Positions 7,051 to 16,891 are shown, numbered from the stretch's first letter. The stretch: 47,892 nt of DNA from Candidatus Peribacteraceae bacterium (GCA_030750465.1 JASMHZ010000008.1:1-47892), one strand, 5' to 3'. Made by a program: numbers and translations. The notes: generated from the letters alone by a model not told the origin.

Positions 7051-7877
7051 ATAACGAGCTTCTCGGTATTTAAATCACCAGGCAATTTCTGTTCTTGGCT
7101 GGATAATGGATTGTACATTTGGTAATAAAGCTCAATCAGCTCTTGAGTCGTCATTCGTTTCGAAACTATACCTACGTTGTGTAGGCTAGATTGAATCAGG
7201 TTCACTCGGTCGCGAAGCAAGATACAGCGTTGGTGAAAACGTTGATTCCTTCCACTGATCTTTGTGGCTGAGTCATCCGTTTTCATCCATCCAGAGAATG
7301 ATGTAAATGTGTTCTTCTTTGGAGGCTGGTCGTCCTGTGGAACAACGACATAGAACTTCTTTTGCATAATATCTGCTACGTCCACAAGTTTTTCTATGAA
7401 TGCTGCATATTCGAGCGATTGCTTCTTTAGCAATTTGTTCGTTTGAGTCTTCGATCTGGCACGCACCTTGTCAATATATGGATCGATGTTTACTTTTTTG
7501 GATGTTACTACTATCTGAATCGGGAATGAGAGTGTGTTTAAGAAGTTTTGATATCGGACGATTATTCCCTGTTGCTCGTCTTCGCTTTTTAGATTGAAGT
7601 TGATGGGTTCAAGTTCAAGCACCGCTCTTAGTCCGTTATTCTTTAGTATTACTGTATCATTTCTTATTTCTGATATCGGAAGGTAGCGTTGCGTAGTAGC
7701 TTTAGTGTTGCGCTTGCGACCGCGCATGGTTTTGGTGAGCATACCAAGTATGCCCTTCTTTTCTTCTCCAGCACCTTTCTTGGCACCTTTCTTTTTCTTA
7801 GTGCCAGTTTTTTTTGAGACTGCCTTTTTGCCAGCCTTTTTTTTGGGAGCCGCAGATTTAATTTCTTCTTCAGGCAT
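7047..7877 (-). CDS. TraC/VirB4 N-terminal-like protein of a type IV secretion-like system
   Basis: A 276-residue protein. The first 60 residues are very rich in Lys, Ala and Gly and probably disordered. Residues about 63-200 (RYLPISEIRNDTVILKNN, then LRAVLELEPINFNLKSEDEQ and FPIQIVVTSKKVNIDPYID) match the N-terminal domain of TraC/VirB4 proteins, without an ATPase domain. The start codon overlaps the end of the upstream PrgI-family gene, and this PrgI-TraC pairing is typical of CPR and Gram-positive conjugation-like systems. The VirB4 ATPase is encoded far away at 41962. Its role is inferred from family and neighbour. Confidence 0.75.
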   Translation of the reverse strand: MPEEEIKSAAPKKKAGKKAVSKKTGTKKKKGAKKGAGEEKKGILGMLTKTMRGRKRNTKATTQRYLPISEIRNDTVILKNNGLRAVLELEPINFNLKSEDEQQGIIVRYQNFLNTLSFPIQIVVTSKKVNIDPYIDKVRARSKTQTNKLLKKQSLEYAAFIEKLVDVADIMQKKFYVVVPQDDQPPKKNTFTSFSGWMKTDDSATKISGRNQRFHQRCILLRDRVNLIQSSLHNVGIVSKRMTTQELIELYYQMYNPLSSQEQKLPGDLNTEKLVI

Positions 7878-8503
7878 TACTGTTTAGAGGGGGATGAAAT
7901 GTCACGAACCACTTCAGAAGATTCAGAAGACTCTCTCGACCCATCCGGAGGTTTTACGCCGTCAACTGTGGGTTTGTTATCTCCTTCCGGTTGATCAACC
8001 GAGACTTTGCTGGGGTCAACAGGTTTTGCAGGTACTCCATCGCTTCCTTCTTTGGCAGAGTCTTGCTTTTCGTCCAATGGATTTCCTTCATCCAACAAAG
8101 AACTAAGTTTTTCGAATTTATCTACTCCAACTCCGGAAGTTGTAGAGACTTTTTCGTGATCTTGTGTATGGAAAAAGGTTTTAACGTTTATTGAGATGCC
8201 TGTGCGAGGCCCGAAGGATCTTTTGAATGGCTTCTGATTTTTTTCTACTAAAAGAAGGATAATTTTAAGCAGGCTTAAGCCACGAACCTTAACGAAAGCA
8301 AATGCGGCAGAAACAATCAGCGGCAAAAGTGCAATAACCAGGAATATGATATTCACATATCCCATCTTCTGAAAAATATTCCATCCCACAAAGCTCGTAC
8401 CTCCGCCAACCAGACATATGATTACCTGCCTGAGGGTTATTGGCCCTATAAGTTTGTCCTCAACTTGGACGTTCTGCGGAATTTTTATGGGTTCGATAGG
8501 CAT
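7877..8503 (-). CDS. PrgI family membrane protein (VirB3-like)
   Basis: A 208-residue protein. It opens with the PrgI signature IKIPQNVQVEDKLIGPITLRQ, then two hydrophobic helices (about residues 26-44 and 51-73) and an amphipathic stretch followed by FKRSFGPRTG. The last 90 residues are Ser/Asp/Pro/Lys-rich and likely disordered. PrgI proteins are small inner-membrane parts of type IV secretion or conjugation machines in Gram-positive bacteria and CPR. It shares its last base with the start codon of the TraC-like gene, indicating translational coupling. Confidence 0.8.
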   Translation of the reverse strand: MPIEPIKIPQNVQVEDKLIGPITLRQVIICLVGGGTSFVGWNIFQKMGYVNIIFLVIALLPLIVSAAFAFVKVRGLSLLKIILLLVEKNQKPFKRSFGPRTGISINVKTFFHTQDHEKVSTTSGVGVDKFEKLSSLLDEGNPLDEKQDSAKEGSDGVPAKPVDPSKVSVDQPEGDNKPTVDGVKPPDGSRESSESSEVVRDISSPSKQ

Positions 8504-8605
8504 GGTTCAAAATGTTCAATGAATCCCACTATTATAGCAGAAAATTGGTGTTTAAGCTTGTATGGAGAACTTGCTTAATAAAGGAAAAATGGTATTGCTA
8601 TATAT

Positions 8606-9190
8606 ATGCCACATTATTATAATATGGCCATGAATCCAAGCATTCCAACAGGATTGAGGGTAAGAATTGAACTGGCAGATATTGAGGGTGATACTGAAGC
8701 ACGTGAAGCTTGCCTCAGGAGAGTATTAGAACAACTAAGAGAAATTGCTAAAGAAGCCAGCGCTAAAGTTGGTGGTGTGATATTTCTTGAAAGCGAGGTT
8801 GAGAATACAGAGGTTGTTGTTGCAGAAGTTGTGGGTGATGATCAACCTATTGCAGATATGGCATTAGTTGATGATAAAGAGGGGGGAGTATGGATTGGAA
8901 GATTAAAACAAAGAGAGCAGGAAGTTGGTACTGGTGTATCCTTAGAAGTTTATGGAAGCGGTCAAGTCATCGAAACCAAGAATTTTCTCTTTCGACTCAA
9001 AGATTCTGAACCAGAAACAGGGAGTCCTTTTGCACAGGGGACAGATATGGCACAAGGAGATAGCCCCTTTGCGAGTGAAGGTTCAAGTCCATTCCGCGAA
9101 GAGAAAAAGAGAGGAGCTTTACTTGGAGGTTTGCGCGGCCTTCTTTCTTACGACCTTCTCCGGCTTTTTGGAGGGGGGAGTCGCGGGTAG
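8606..9190 (+). CDS. Hypothetical protein, 194 aa
   Basis: Not recognised. Residues 10-115 look like a compact alpha/beta domain (TGLRVRIELADIEG, then a helix with LRRVLEQLREIAKEASAKV and beta-like VVVAEVVGD). A Ser/Pro/Gly-rich linker with SPFAQG/SPFASEG/SPFRE repeats leads to a short basic C-terminus. ATGs at 8624 and 8630 are alternative starts. A TATAAT at about 8617-8622 is tempting but would lie inside the longer form. The last 72 bases overlap the convergent clpC gene. Confidence 0.6.
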   Translation: MPHYYNMAMNPSIPTGLRVRIELADIEGDTEAREACLRRVLEQLREIAKEASAKVGGVIFLESEVENTEVVVAEVVGDDQPIADMALVDDKEGGVWIGRLKQREQEVGTGVSLEVYGSGQVIETKNFLFRLKDSEPETGSPFAQGTDMAQGDSPFASEGSSPFREEKKRGALLGGLRGLLSYDLLRLFGGGSRG

Positions 9191-11737
9191 AAGTTCAAGC
9201 TTATCTTCTCCTTTGCTTACAACTTTTATTGTGTCTCCTTCATCAAAGATCCCTTTAAGAATGTGTTCGGCAATTTCGTCTTCCAGCATTTCTTGAATCA
9301 CTCTTCTTACGGGCCTCGCCCCATATTCCGGATCGAATCCTTTCTTTGCCAATACATTAAGGGCTTTGGCATCCACATCAATCTTTAATTTCTGTTCTTT
9401 CAGCCTGTCCTGCAGAAAACCAACGTGAATCTTAACAATTTTGCGAATGTCTTCCTGGCTAAGTGCGTTGAAAATAGAGATTGAATCAATTCTGTTTAAG
9501 AACTCCGGCCTAAGCTTATCTTTAAGTTCTTTCATGACCTCCTCGCACTTCTCTTCGTAGTCCATTTCTTCCTGCTTTATCTCGCTTTCCAACTGGAAAC
9601 CGATTTTTGCGGCTTGCGCAGTTAATTTCTCTGCACCAATGTTACTGGTCATGATTATGATTGTGTTTGTGAAGTCGACCTTCTTGCCTTGGCCGTCAGT
9701 CAAGGTTCCATCCTCCATAATTTGCAGGAGAATGTTAAAGAATTCAGGATGAGCTTTCTCTACTTCATCGAAAAGCACGACTGAATATGGTTTGCGTCTG
9801 ACTGCTTCGGTCAATTGTCCTCCTTCTTCGTATCCAACATAACCAGCTGTAGTTCCGGTAAGCCTGGAAACATTGTGGCGTTCCATAAACTCGGACATAT
9901 CAATCTTTATAAGTGCATCTTCTTTACCATAAATCTCTTCTGCAATTGTTCTTACTAGCTCGGTTTTACCAACTCCCGTAGGTCCTAGGAACAAGAATGA
10001 TCCTGTTGGCCTCTTTCTATCAGAGATACCTACTCTGCTTCTGCGAATAGCTCTAGCTACCTTCTTGATTGCTTCATCCTGTCCTATAACTCTCTTTCTC
10101 ATTAACAATTCCAAGCTTGTAAGCTTCTTCTTCTCGGATCTCATCAGCCTGGTAACGGGGATGCCGGTCATGCGTCCAATAACATCAGCAATATCATCTT
10201 CATCTATATGCATGGGAGTTCTTCTGTCTCCATCCACTTGAGCTTTTATTTCGTCTATTTTTTCCTGCATTTTCTGTTGTTCCTGTTTCAGCTTAAGTGC
10301 GACATGATACTTCTGTTCGCGTACTGCATCCTGCTGTTTGAGGATGTGCTTTTCAAGTTTTTCCTCAAGCTCTTTCAATTCAGAAGGAGGCTCGGTTCCC
10401 TGCAGGCTCTTTTTTGCTGCGGCTTCATCCAATACATCAATTGCTTTGTCTGGCAGGAAACGCTCAGAAAGATACCTCTTGGAAAGATTAACGGCGGCAT
10501 CAATGGCTTCATCTGTAATGGTCAAATTATGAAATTCCTCATAGCTGTCCTTTAAGCCTTGTAGAATTGTAATTGAGTCAACAACGGTAGGCTCATTAAC
10601 CATCACTGATTGCAATCGGCGTTCCAGTGCTCGGTCTTTTTCAACGGTCCTATATTCATCCGTTGTGGTTGCCCCAATTATCTGCAAAGCACCGCGACTA
10701 AGTGCAGGCTTAAGAATGTTTGCTGCGTCCAAGGAACCTTCAGCCGATCCTGCGCCAACGACAGTATGGATTTCATCTATGAAAAGAAGTATTTCATTGT
10801 TGCTCTGGAGTGCTTCCTTAATCAGGTCATCGAATCTTTGTTCAAACTCTCCTCGATATTTGGTTCCTGCAATAAGTGAACCCATGTTCAGTACCAATAA
10901 TCTTTTGGAACGAAGGGATGAAGGCACCTTGCCCTCAAATATTCTTTGAGCGAGTCCCTCTACAATTGCAGTTTTACCAACTCCGGGTTCCCCGATCAGA
11001 ACAGGGTTATTCTTTGTCTTGCGATTAAGTATATGGATCATTCTTTCTATCTCTTCATCGCGTCCAATAACCGGATCGATTTTTCCTTCCTTTGATCTGG
11101 CTACAAGATCGTCCGTGAAGTAATCAAGCACGGGAGTTTTGCTTTTTCCGTCACCTTTTTGCCTTTTCATTCCCTCTGTTTCTAACATTGCGGCACCGGG
11201 TCCCGTTCCCTGCATTCCGACGATAGCTCCCTGAAGCCCCTGAAAGAATGCTTCAAGAGATTGCTCCATATTTTTGTTCTGTTGTTTGAATTGGCTTATC
11301 TGACCAAACATTTCTTCGACATGAGTTTTTAGATCTTCCGGTTCCACTTGCATCTCTTCCAGTATCGCAGTAGCTGCATTTTTACCTGTGGATACAAGTG
11401 AATGGAGCAGATGTTCTGTTCCAACGTTTGCATGACGGAACTTATGAGCGGTTATAACGCTTTGCTCAATTACATTATGAAGATAATTGGAAAGGCCGTG
11501 CTTAATTTGTTTTCCTTCGATGTCCTTTGTTTTTAAAGCCTTCAAAAGAATCCTTACGTTTTCCTGCGTAACACCTGCACCGGTAAAAAGGGAAAACCCC
11601 AAAGACTTTGGAATACTCAGAAGACCCAAAAGCAAATGTTCAGTTCCAATATAACTACTCTTCATATTTTTTGCTTCTTGCTCGGCAATTTGAAGTGAGA
11701 GTTTTGCGTTGGGTGTGAATCTATCGAAAGGGTGCAT
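9119..11737 (-). CDS. clpC: ATP-dependent protease ATPase subunit ClpC
   Basis: An 872-residue Hsp100 unfoldase that threads substrates into a ClpP chamber. Two Clp-N repeats come first ([20 protein letters not shown], then a copy around [17 protein letters not shown]). Then come AAA-1 with GEPGVGKT and DEIHTV, a middle coiled-coil with UVR-like [20 protein letters not shown]-2 with GPTGVGKT and FDEVEKAH, and a ClpB-D2-small domain. Start chosen at MHPFDRF. The upstream region has a CIRCE operator overlapping a sigma70-type promoter. Without clpP in the window, the ClpP link is family knowledge. Confidence 0.95.
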   Translation of the reverse strand: MHPFDRFTPNAKLSLQIAEQEAKNMKSSYIGTEHLLLGLLSIPKSLGFSLFTGAGVTQENVRILLKALKTKDIEGKQIKHGLSNYLHNVIEQSVITAHKFRHANVGTEHLLHSLVSTGKNAATAILEEMQVEPEDLKTHVEEMFGQISQFKQQNKNMEQSLEAFFQGLQGAIVGMQGTGPGAAMLETEGMKRQKGDGKSKTPVLDYFTDDLVARSKEGKIDPVIGRDEEIERMIHILNRKTKNNPVLIGEPGVGKTAIVEGLAQRIFEGKVPSSLRSKRLLVLNMGSLIAGTKYRGEFEQRFDDLIKEALQSNNEILLFIDEIHTVVGAGSAEGSLDAANILKPALSRGALQIIGATTTDEYRTVEKDRALERRLQSVMVNEPTVVDSITILQGLKDSYEEFHNLTITDEAIDAAVNLSKRYLSERFLPDKAIDVLDEAAAKKSLQGTEPPSELKELEEKLEKHILKQQDAVREQKYHVALKLKQEQQKMQEKIDEIKAQVDGDRRTPMHIDEDDIADVIGRMTGIPVTRLMRSEKKKLTSLELLMRKRVIGQDEAIKKVARAIRRSRVGISDRKRPTGSFLFLGPTGVGKTELVRTIAEEIYGKEDALIKIDMSEFMERHNVSRLTGTTAGYVGYEEGGQLTEAVRRKPYSVVLFDEVEKAHPEFFNILLQIMEDGTLTDGQGKKVDFTNTIIIMTSNIGAEKLTAQAAKIGFQLESEIKQEEMDYEEKCEEVMKELKDKLRPEFLNRIDSISIFNALSQEDIRKIVKIHVGFLQDRLKEQKLKIDVDAKALNVLAKKGFDPEYGARPVRRVIQEMLEDEIAEHILKGIFDEGDTIKVVSKGEDKLELLPATPPSKKPEKVVRKKAAQTSK

Positions 11738-11775
11738 GGTACGTAAGAGAGTAAGACGTAGGGAAGGGGATCCAA

Positions 11776-11802
11776 TTAGCAATCTAACATGACGAGTGCT
11801 AA
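11776..11802 (-). promoter_or_regulatory. CIRCE operator for HrcA
   Basis: TTAGCAATC, nine bases, GAGTGCTAA: one mismatch from the consensus inverted repeat TTAGCACTC-N9-GAGTGCTAA. It lies 39 bases upstream of the clpC start and covers the promoter spacer and -10, as expected for repression by HrcA. Confidence 0.9.
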
Positions 11803-11809
11803 TTGTCGA
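11781..11809 (-). promoter_or_regulatory. clpC promoter overlapped by CIRCE
   Basis: On the minus strand, TCGACA (-35), 17 bases, TAGATT (-10). The operator covers the spacer and -10, so HrcA binding would exclude polymerase. Confidence 0.65.
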
Positions 11810-11917
11810 AAGGGATCAATACATTTTATCAAGAAAATGTAATTCATACACTCACGAGAAGACGCTTTTTGTTAGCTAGTAACTAATTGAAAAGGATGAT
11901 TAACATAACACCAGCTT

Positions 11918-12008
11918 ATAACTTTTAGCTTAATTAGCTTCTGGTAGGTGTTACTAATAACCAGCCTCATACAGAAGCCAAAAGCTAATAGCTAGAAGCC
12001 AAAAGCTA
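11918..12008. repeat. AGCTT-word inverted repeat
   Basis: ACTTTTAGCTTAATTAGCTTC on one side pairs imperfectly with GAAGCCAAAAGCTAATAGCT on the other. It follows the permease gene at 12014 (minus strand) and may act as its terminator. Similar words occur at 3590-3690. Confidence 0.65.
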
Positions 12009-12013
12009 TTGTT

Positions 12014-13261
12014 TTATTTATGAATGTTCTGCCAATCCTCAAGGAACAGGACAATTATAGTCGCAGTAGGAATAGAAAGCATTATTCCAACAATAGGATG
12101 GATTGTATTTGGAAAGCTTATTCCAACCATCATGGCAAATAGTATTGCAACAGGGGAGAGACCTACGGCGCGCCTCATAATAAGTGGCACAAGCAAATTG
12201 TTTTCACACCACTGGATAATGTAATAAACACCGGCAACTATCAAAGCCCACAAGAATCCTCCGGTTGAGAGCGCAATTATCACAGCGGGTATTGCGGCAA
12301 TTAAAGGTCCGACAGCTGGAATAAATTCACAGAAGCCGGCTAGTACTGCAAGCGTAAGTGCATAAGGCATTCGCAGAATAATCAAGGCAATAAAAGTCAG
12401 AGTTGCAATAGAAATCATCAAAAGCAATTCACCGCGCGCCCATTGTGCAATTTTTGTGTGAATGGCTTCGGATTTTGAGTGCATATAATTCCTATAGCTT
12501 GGAGGCATGAAGCTAATTATCCATCTGAGTATCCGTTCTTTCTCGATCTGAATAAAGAAACCGAATACCAAAACAACAATCAGGCTTACAAAGAATTTGG
12601 CAACCGAACCGGCGATCTTTGCCACGAACAGAACGGATCCTTGGGCGGCTGTAGAAAGCGTCTCGCCCATCTGGCTTATTGCATCGCTGAATTCAGTGAT
12701 TGAAAGTCCCTGAAGAGTAGTTTGCATTAAAATAGTAAGCCTGTGGTTAAGCTCACTTGGAATAAACGGGATAGAGATTTGTGGATTGGACAAGAAAGCA
12801 TCCACTTCTATGCTCAAAAATGCAGCAATATCCTGCAACTGATCCGCAATTATTGGGATGAAGGAGAAGAACAAGAAGAATATCACGAATAGGGCAACCA
12901 GATAGTGGAGCAGTATTGCGATAGAGCGGGGGATTCCTATTTGTTGCAGCCGCATCACACCGGGATCAACAACTGCGGCAATGAAAACACCCAAAAAAAG
13001 CAGAATAAGTTTGTCGCGTAAGTGGTAAATTGCAAAAACCCCAAGGATTATAAGCAATATTGAAAATGCTGCCCGAACTGCGCTGATAACGGAGATGTGA
13101 ATCAGTATTTCTTCTGGATTAGTTTTCTTTGGTACAGCAAACTTCTTTATCATTTTTGTTCCCTTGGATTTTTTGCGAGCTTTTTTTAGTAAACCTTGAG
13201 CTTTTTCTCCTACGATTCGCAGGGAAGTAAAGGATGGTTGGGATTTAGAAGATTTTGCCAT
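12014..13261 (-). CDS. AI-2E family transporter / PerM-like permease
   Basis: A 415-residue polytopic membrane protein. The first 50 residues are basic, followed by a hydrophobic pair (about 60-105), a long amphipathic loop (IIADQLQDIAAFL to about 190), and a cluster of helices. The conserved AI-2E region is seen in GFCEFIPAVGPLIAAIPAVII and in QWCENNLLVPLIMRRAVGL. The family includes TqsA and many transporters of unknown substrate, so export of a small metabolite is the safest call. It is 12 bases downstream of the VirB2-like gene and on the same strand. Confidence 0.88.
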   Translation of the reverse strand: MAKSSKSQPSFTSLRIVGEKAQGLLKKARKKSKGTKMIKKFAVPKKTNPEEILIHISVISAVRAAFSILLIILGVFAIYHLRDKLILLFLGVFIAAVVDPGVMRLQQIGIPRSIAILLHYLVALFVIFFLFFSFIPIIADQLQDIAAFLSIEVDAFLSNPQISIPFIPSELNHRLTILMQTTLQGLSITEFSDAISQMGETLSTAAQGSVLFVAKIAGSVAKFFVSLIVVLVFGFFIQIEKERILRWIISFMPPSYRNYMHSKSEAIHTKIAQWARGELLLMISIATLTFIALIILRMPYALTLAVLAGFCEFIPAVGPLIAAIPAVIIALSTGGFLWALIVAGVYYIIQWCENNLLVPLIMRRAVGLSPVAILFAMMVGISFPNTIHPIVGIMLSIPTATIIVLFLEDWQNIHK

Positions 13262-13273
13262 TTGTAGATAGGG

Positions 13274-13642
13274 TTAACAGGAGCCGGCAATAGTACACAC
13301 GACCCAGTCGATAATGAAGAACGAGAATGCAGAAATAATAAAACCGAGTATTGAAGTCATCAGCTTTTTGCGCCCAGCTTCTTTGTCGCCGGTTACAGAG
13401 CCAAGAGCGATTTGGTACCCGGATACTACGATCATAAGAAAGAAGATCGCTCCAATGAACATAAATATTACTCCCAACAGATAGGCTATGTAATCAGGTA
13501 TGCACCAGGCGTGTATGCCTCCGGTAATAAAATTACAACTGCCAACTTGGCCACTGGCGGGTATAAGAGATTGGGCCTTTGCGGATAGCGGAGCCATAAG
13601 ACTCACAAATAAAATAATTCTTTGTGAAAATAGATTGAGCAT
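13274..13642 (-). CDS. VirB2/TrbC-like pilin-type membrane protein
   Basis: A 122-residue protein with a signal peptide (about residues 1-23, ending AKA), a short Cys-containing loop (GSCNFITGGIHAWCIP) and two hydrophobic helices (about 50-73 and 90-115) separated by a charged turn (GDKEAGRKK). This layout matches TrbC/VirB2 pilin-like subunits of type IV secretion-like machines in CPR. Relatives are encoded at 34641-36045. It may be cotranscribed with the permease gene downstream. The pilin assignment is by layout, not by diagnostic residues. Confidence 0.65.
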   Translation of the reverse strand: MLNLFSQRIILFVSLMAPLSAKAQSLIPASGQVGSCNFITGGIHAWCIPDYIAYLLGVIFMFIGAIFFLMIVVSGYQIALGSVTGDKEAGRKKLMTSILGFIISAFSFFIIDWVVCTIAGSC

Positions 13643-13715
13643 ACTGCGACGTATTGTGAGCTTTTATAGGTTGATTGTCGAGAGCGAAGCGTGTTGACTG
13701 TCGGTTGTTATCATT

Positions 13716-14678
13716 ATGTTCTCTTGGAACACCACCCAACGGCCTATTGTTGCCTTGGCTCCCATGGCGGGAGTAACAGATGCCGCATATCGTCAGCTTA
13801 CAAAAGAGCTGGCACCGGATGCAGTTGTTTACTCCGAATTTTTGAGTACTGATGCAATTCATTATGGAGCAAAAAAGACTATGGGGATGATGCACTTTGA
13901 TCCGGAGAAGGAAAGACCGTTCATTGTTCAAATATTCGGCAAAGATCCCGAGCATTTTCTTTCAGCTGCCAAGGTTGTGGAGGAGATGGGTGCGGATGGA
14001 ATTGATATTAATATGGGATGTCCGGCTGCACGTGTTACTTCTTCCTGCCATGGTTCAGCTTTGATGAAAAATCCCGAACTTGCTTGCGAACTCGTCCGGT
14101 CAGCAAAGGAGGCAGTCAAAATTCCGGTCAGCGTTAAGACCAGATTAGGCTGGGATTCGTCTGATGAACTGATTCCATTTTGCAAAGGTCTGGTTGAGGC
14201 AGGAGCTGATGCTTTGGCCATTCATGGAAGAACTTACCACCAAAAATATTCAGGTCAGGCTGACTGGGAACCTATTTATAAGTTAAAAGAGGAAGTCAGC
14301 ATTCCTGTTATTGGAAATGGAGATGTAAAAAACGCCCAAGATGCGATAGATAAACTTGGCAACTTGGACGGTGTGATGATAGGGAGGGGGACTTTTGGGA
14401 ATCCTTGGGTGATGAAAGATATTTGTAAAGCTCTAAAGTCAGGCGATACTCATTCAACAATAGATGAAATGCCATTCAAAGAAAAAATTCCTCTCATACT
14501 TCATCACTGCGAACTTGCGGTTGAGTTGAAAGGTGAAAAGAGGGGAATGCTAGAGATGCGAAAGCACCTGGCAAGTTATGTTAAAGGAATAGATGGGGCG
14601 AAAGAACTCAGGGCTAGATTAGTAAGAGTTGAAACGTTTGACGATGTAAAAGAGATTCTTATCAAACTTCAATCTTGA
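13716..14678 (+). CDS. dus: tRNA-dihydrouridine synthase (DusB-like)
   Basis: A 320-residue flavoenzyme that reduces uridine to dihydrouridine in the D-loop of tRNA. The TIM barrel begins with PIVALAPMAGVTDAAYRQL (residues 10-28). It also has the family motif DINMGCPAARV, the substrate lysine region VSVKTRLGWD, HGRTYHQKYSG and the FMN phosphate site GNGDV / IGRGTFGNPW. The C-terminal helical domain (about 245-320) binds tRNA. The stop codon overlaps the convergent rplA gene by 17 bases. Exact Dus subfamily is not certain. Confidence 0.93.
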   Translation: MFSWNTTQRPIVALAPMAGVTDAAYRQLTKELAPDAVVYSEFLSTDAIHYGAKKTMGMMHFDPEKERPFIVQIFGKDPEHFLSAAKVVEEMGADGIDINMGCPAARVTSSCHGSALMKNPELACELVRSAKEAVKIPVSVKTRLGWDSSDELIPFCKGLVEAGADALAIHGRTYHQKYSGQADWEPIYKLKEEVSIPVIGNGDVKNAQDAIDKLGNLDGVMIGRGTFGNPWVMKDICKALKSGDTHSTIDEMPFKEKIPLILHHCELAVELKGEKRGMLEMRKHLASYVKGIDGAKELRARLVRVETFDDVKEILIKLQS

Positions 14679-15366
14679 TCCCCGGCCCCATTGTTGAGGT
14701 AATGGTTGCGGATGCGATGTAAGTTCCTTTTATTCCAGTTGGTTTTGCTTCCTTAATAGCCTTAAGAATGGTTTCCAGATTCTCCTTAAGCTTTGCTTCA
14801 CCGAAGCTTAGCTTTCCAAATATCGTGTGAATGTTTCCCTGAGGATCCATCTTGCATTCAATCATTCCTTTATTCAGATCCACTATAGTTTTTTCGATAT
14901 TCGGCGTGACAGTTCCTGCCTTTGGATTCGGCATCATTCCACGCTGACCCAAGATTTTTGCAACTTTACCAAGGTCTTTCATCAAGTTGGGATGAGCGAC
15001 CGCAATGTCAAAGTCGATTTTTTCGGAAGCAACTTCCTTTATTAGATCTTCGTTGCCTGCTTTTGTAGCGCCAGCTTTCTTTGCAGCGTCGATCATATCA
15101 TCAGGAACAAAGGCGGCTACACGGACTTTTTTTCCGGTTCCATGAGGAAGACTCACGGTAATTCTGACTAACTGGTCAGCCTGAGTGGTGTCGGCATTGA
15201 TTCTTATATGAAGCTCTGCAGTGGAATCAAACTTGGTAGTTGAAAGTTTCGTTAAAAGAGCAGTTGCTTCATCGACTGGATACTTTTTCTTTTCGACTAA
15301 CGCAGATGCTTCTGAGTATTTCTTGCCGTGCTTTTTAGCTACGGCTGATTTGTCGGACATGATCAT
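14662..15366 (-). CDS. rplA: 50S ribosomal protein L1
   Basis: A 234-residue protein of normal length. It shows the L1 signatures LPHGTGKKVRVAAF, the ILGQRGMMPNPKAGTV loop, and a closing TITSTMGPGIKIEV. L1 binds the 23S rRNA L1 stalk, helps E-site tRNA release, and can repress its own operon. A second ATG two codons downstream (MSDKSA) is an equally plausible start. Normally it directly follows rplK; here a membrane-protein gene lies between them, all three on the minus strand. Confidence 0.95.
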   Translation of the reverse strand: MIMSDKSAVAKKHGKKYSEASALVEKKKYPVDEATALLTKLSTTKFDSTAELHIRINADTTQADQLVRITVSLPHGTGKKVRVAAFVPDDMIDAAKKAGATKAGNEDLIKEVASEKIDFDIAVAHPNLMKDLGKVAKILGQRGMMPNPKAGTVTPNIEKTIVDLNKGMIECKMDPQGNIHTIFGKLSFGEAKLKENLETILKAIKEAKPTGIKGTYIASATITSTMGPGIKIEV

Positions 15367-15460
15367 AATCGGGAATGTGGTGCAAACGTCTGCCTAAGCG
15401 ACTCCCACAAATAATAAGAAGAACTGAGTAGATTTTGTAGTATTTAAGTCCTGGACGCAA

Positions 15461-16147
15461 TTATTTCCTCCTCTTTTTACTCTTGTCCTTCCTTTTCTTG
15501 GTCTTTGAAGCCTTTTTAGCCACAGCGGCAACCCTCAGCTTAGGTTTAACTTTTGGCATCTTTGGCTTTGGGAACTTGGGAACTTTGCAAATACCGCAGA
15601 AAAGAGGGGGTACAGGAGCTTTGTCGTTTCGAGTGCTCATGTATAGAACGAAGCCATACAGAAGCAGAGTTACAGGCATTATCCACCATCCTTCCTCAGC
15701 TCCACCAAGAATGATTGTCAACACGATAGATAGTCCAGCCAAGAGTCCTGTCAGGCTTCCGATAACTTTCACGGTATAAATGAAGATAAGAGACGGCACC
15801 AAGCGGGAGCTGGAATCAAGTGAATGAACCCAGTGATCATGCCAAAGGAAGATGCAGCCGCCGGTAGCAAAAACTATCAGCAGTCCTACGTACGTTGCAC
15901 TTGCATAGGATGTACCTGCAAGGACGCTGGTAACTGTGGGTAATGCTGCGACAGTCATCAGCAAAATTCCAATACCCATCATCACGAAGCAGAAGATTGC
16001 CTGTGCTACGCGGGATGGATTGGCGTTGGAGCTTACTAAGCTGGCGATTAAAAAGAATGAGAACAGCATGATGAGTACTATTGGCACCAAAAGGCCGTAG
16101 ACCACACCTACCGAACCAAAGACAGTTGCCAGAGGTTGTTCAACCAT
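15461..16147 (-). CDS. Hypothetical multi-pass membrane protein, 228 aa
   Basis: About five hydrophobic helices (around residues 14-38, 46-68, 78-101, 118-142 and 150-168), then a basic cytoplasmic tail of 60 residues. The tail has PKFPKPKMPKVKPK and a Lys/Arg-rich end (KKRKDKSKKRRK). A single LFCGICKVPK motif follows the last helix. No family recognised. The position between rplK and rplA, on the same strand with gaps of 94 and 185 bases, suggests possible cotranscription with ribosomal genes. The basic tail could contact rRNA or nascent ribosomes, but that is speculation. Confidence 0.7.
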   Translation of the reverse strand: MVEQPLATVFGSVGVVYGLLVPIVLIMLFSFFLIASLVSSNANPSRVAQAIFCFVMMGIGILLMTVAALPTVTSVLAGTSYASATYVGLLIVFATGGCIFLWHDHWVHSLDSSSRLVPSLIFIYTVKVIGSLTGLLAGLSIVLTIILGGAEEGWWIMPVTLLLYGFVLYMSTRNDKAPVPPLFCGICKVPKFPKPKMPKVKPKLRVAAVAKKASKTKKRKDKSKKRRK

Positions 16148-16249
16148 AATCGTTTATTGGGGAGGATTAGAAAATAGCTTACGGAAGGCGAATGCTGACT
16201 GCACGTTAATTAAATTGCTACATTACAACTTTGTTACATTAATATACAT

Positions 16250-16332
16250 TAGGAAACAGAAGATTCAGAAGAAACAGAGGAATCAGAAGAGTAAGTCTTC
16301 AGATTCTGTTTGGAAGTAGTCATCTGCTTCCT
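16250..16332. repeat. Purine-word inverted repeat after rplK
   Basis: AGGAAACAGAAGATTCAGAA-type words on one side pair with CTTCAGATTCTG and CTGCTTCCTC on the other. It begins at the rplK stop codon and could end or attenuate that transcript. Confidence 0.65.
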
Positions 16333-16755
16333 CTATTCAACAGTGACTCCCATATTCCTTGCAGTGCCCTCCAAAATTTTCATGGCTTGCTCAACATCAT
16401 TCGTATTCAAATCCGGCATTTTGATTTCCGCAATCTCTTTAAGTTGTATTTTATTAATCTTGCCAACTTTGGTTTTGTTCGGTTCGCCGCTACCTTTCTG
16501 TATTTTGGCTTTCTCCATAATAAGGTTGGCTGCAGGCGGCTGTTTTAATTTAAAGGAGAACGTACGGTCTTCATAAACCTCAATTACAACCGGAATAACC
16601 TGTCCCATCCTATCTTTGGTTTTTTCATTAAACTGAGTGCAGAACGCATTTATATCAATCCCGGCTTGGCCGAGAACTGGCCCCAGCGGAGGTGCAGGAT
16701 TTGCTTGTCCTCCGCGGGCTTGAGCCTTAATAACTTTGGTAACTTGTTTTGCCAT
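16333..16755 (-). CDS. rplK: 50S ribosomal protein L11
   Basis: A 140-residue protein of normal length. Landmarks are the N-terminal [19 protein letters not shown] loop, [21 protein letters not shown], and the C-terminal RNA-binding domain ending in [15 protein letters not shown]11 binds the GTPase-associated region of 23S rRNA and stimulates elongation-factor GTPase and the stringent factor. It is divergent from the helical-repeat cluster, with its start 137 bases before that of the first repeat gene. Confidence 0.95.
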   Translation of the reverse strand: MAKQVTKVIKAQARGGQANPAPPLGPVLGQAGIDINAFCTQFNEKTKDRMGQVIPVVIEVYEDRTFSFKLKQPPAANLIMEKAKIQKGSGEPNKTKVGKINKIQLKEIAEIKMPDLNTNDVEQAMKILEGTARNMGVTVE

Positions 16756-16835
16756 TTGTAACTTAAGTGTAATCGAAGTATTCCGCAGTAGGCTACATAT
16801 GCTGGATATTGGTGTAAAGAAGATTGATAGGGTTT

Positions 16836-16864
16836 TTGCTCTATGTAAGTGTTGTTGCTATACT
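16836..16864 (+). promoter_or_regulatory. Sigma70-like promoter of the first repeat-cluster gene
   Basis: TTGCTC, 17 bases, TATACT, 27 bases before ATG 16892. The leader contains AAAGAGG two bases before the ATG, too close for a standard Shine-Dalgarno. Confidence 0.55.
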
Positions 16865-16891
16865 CCCTCCAATCCCTTTCTTAAAGAGGCT

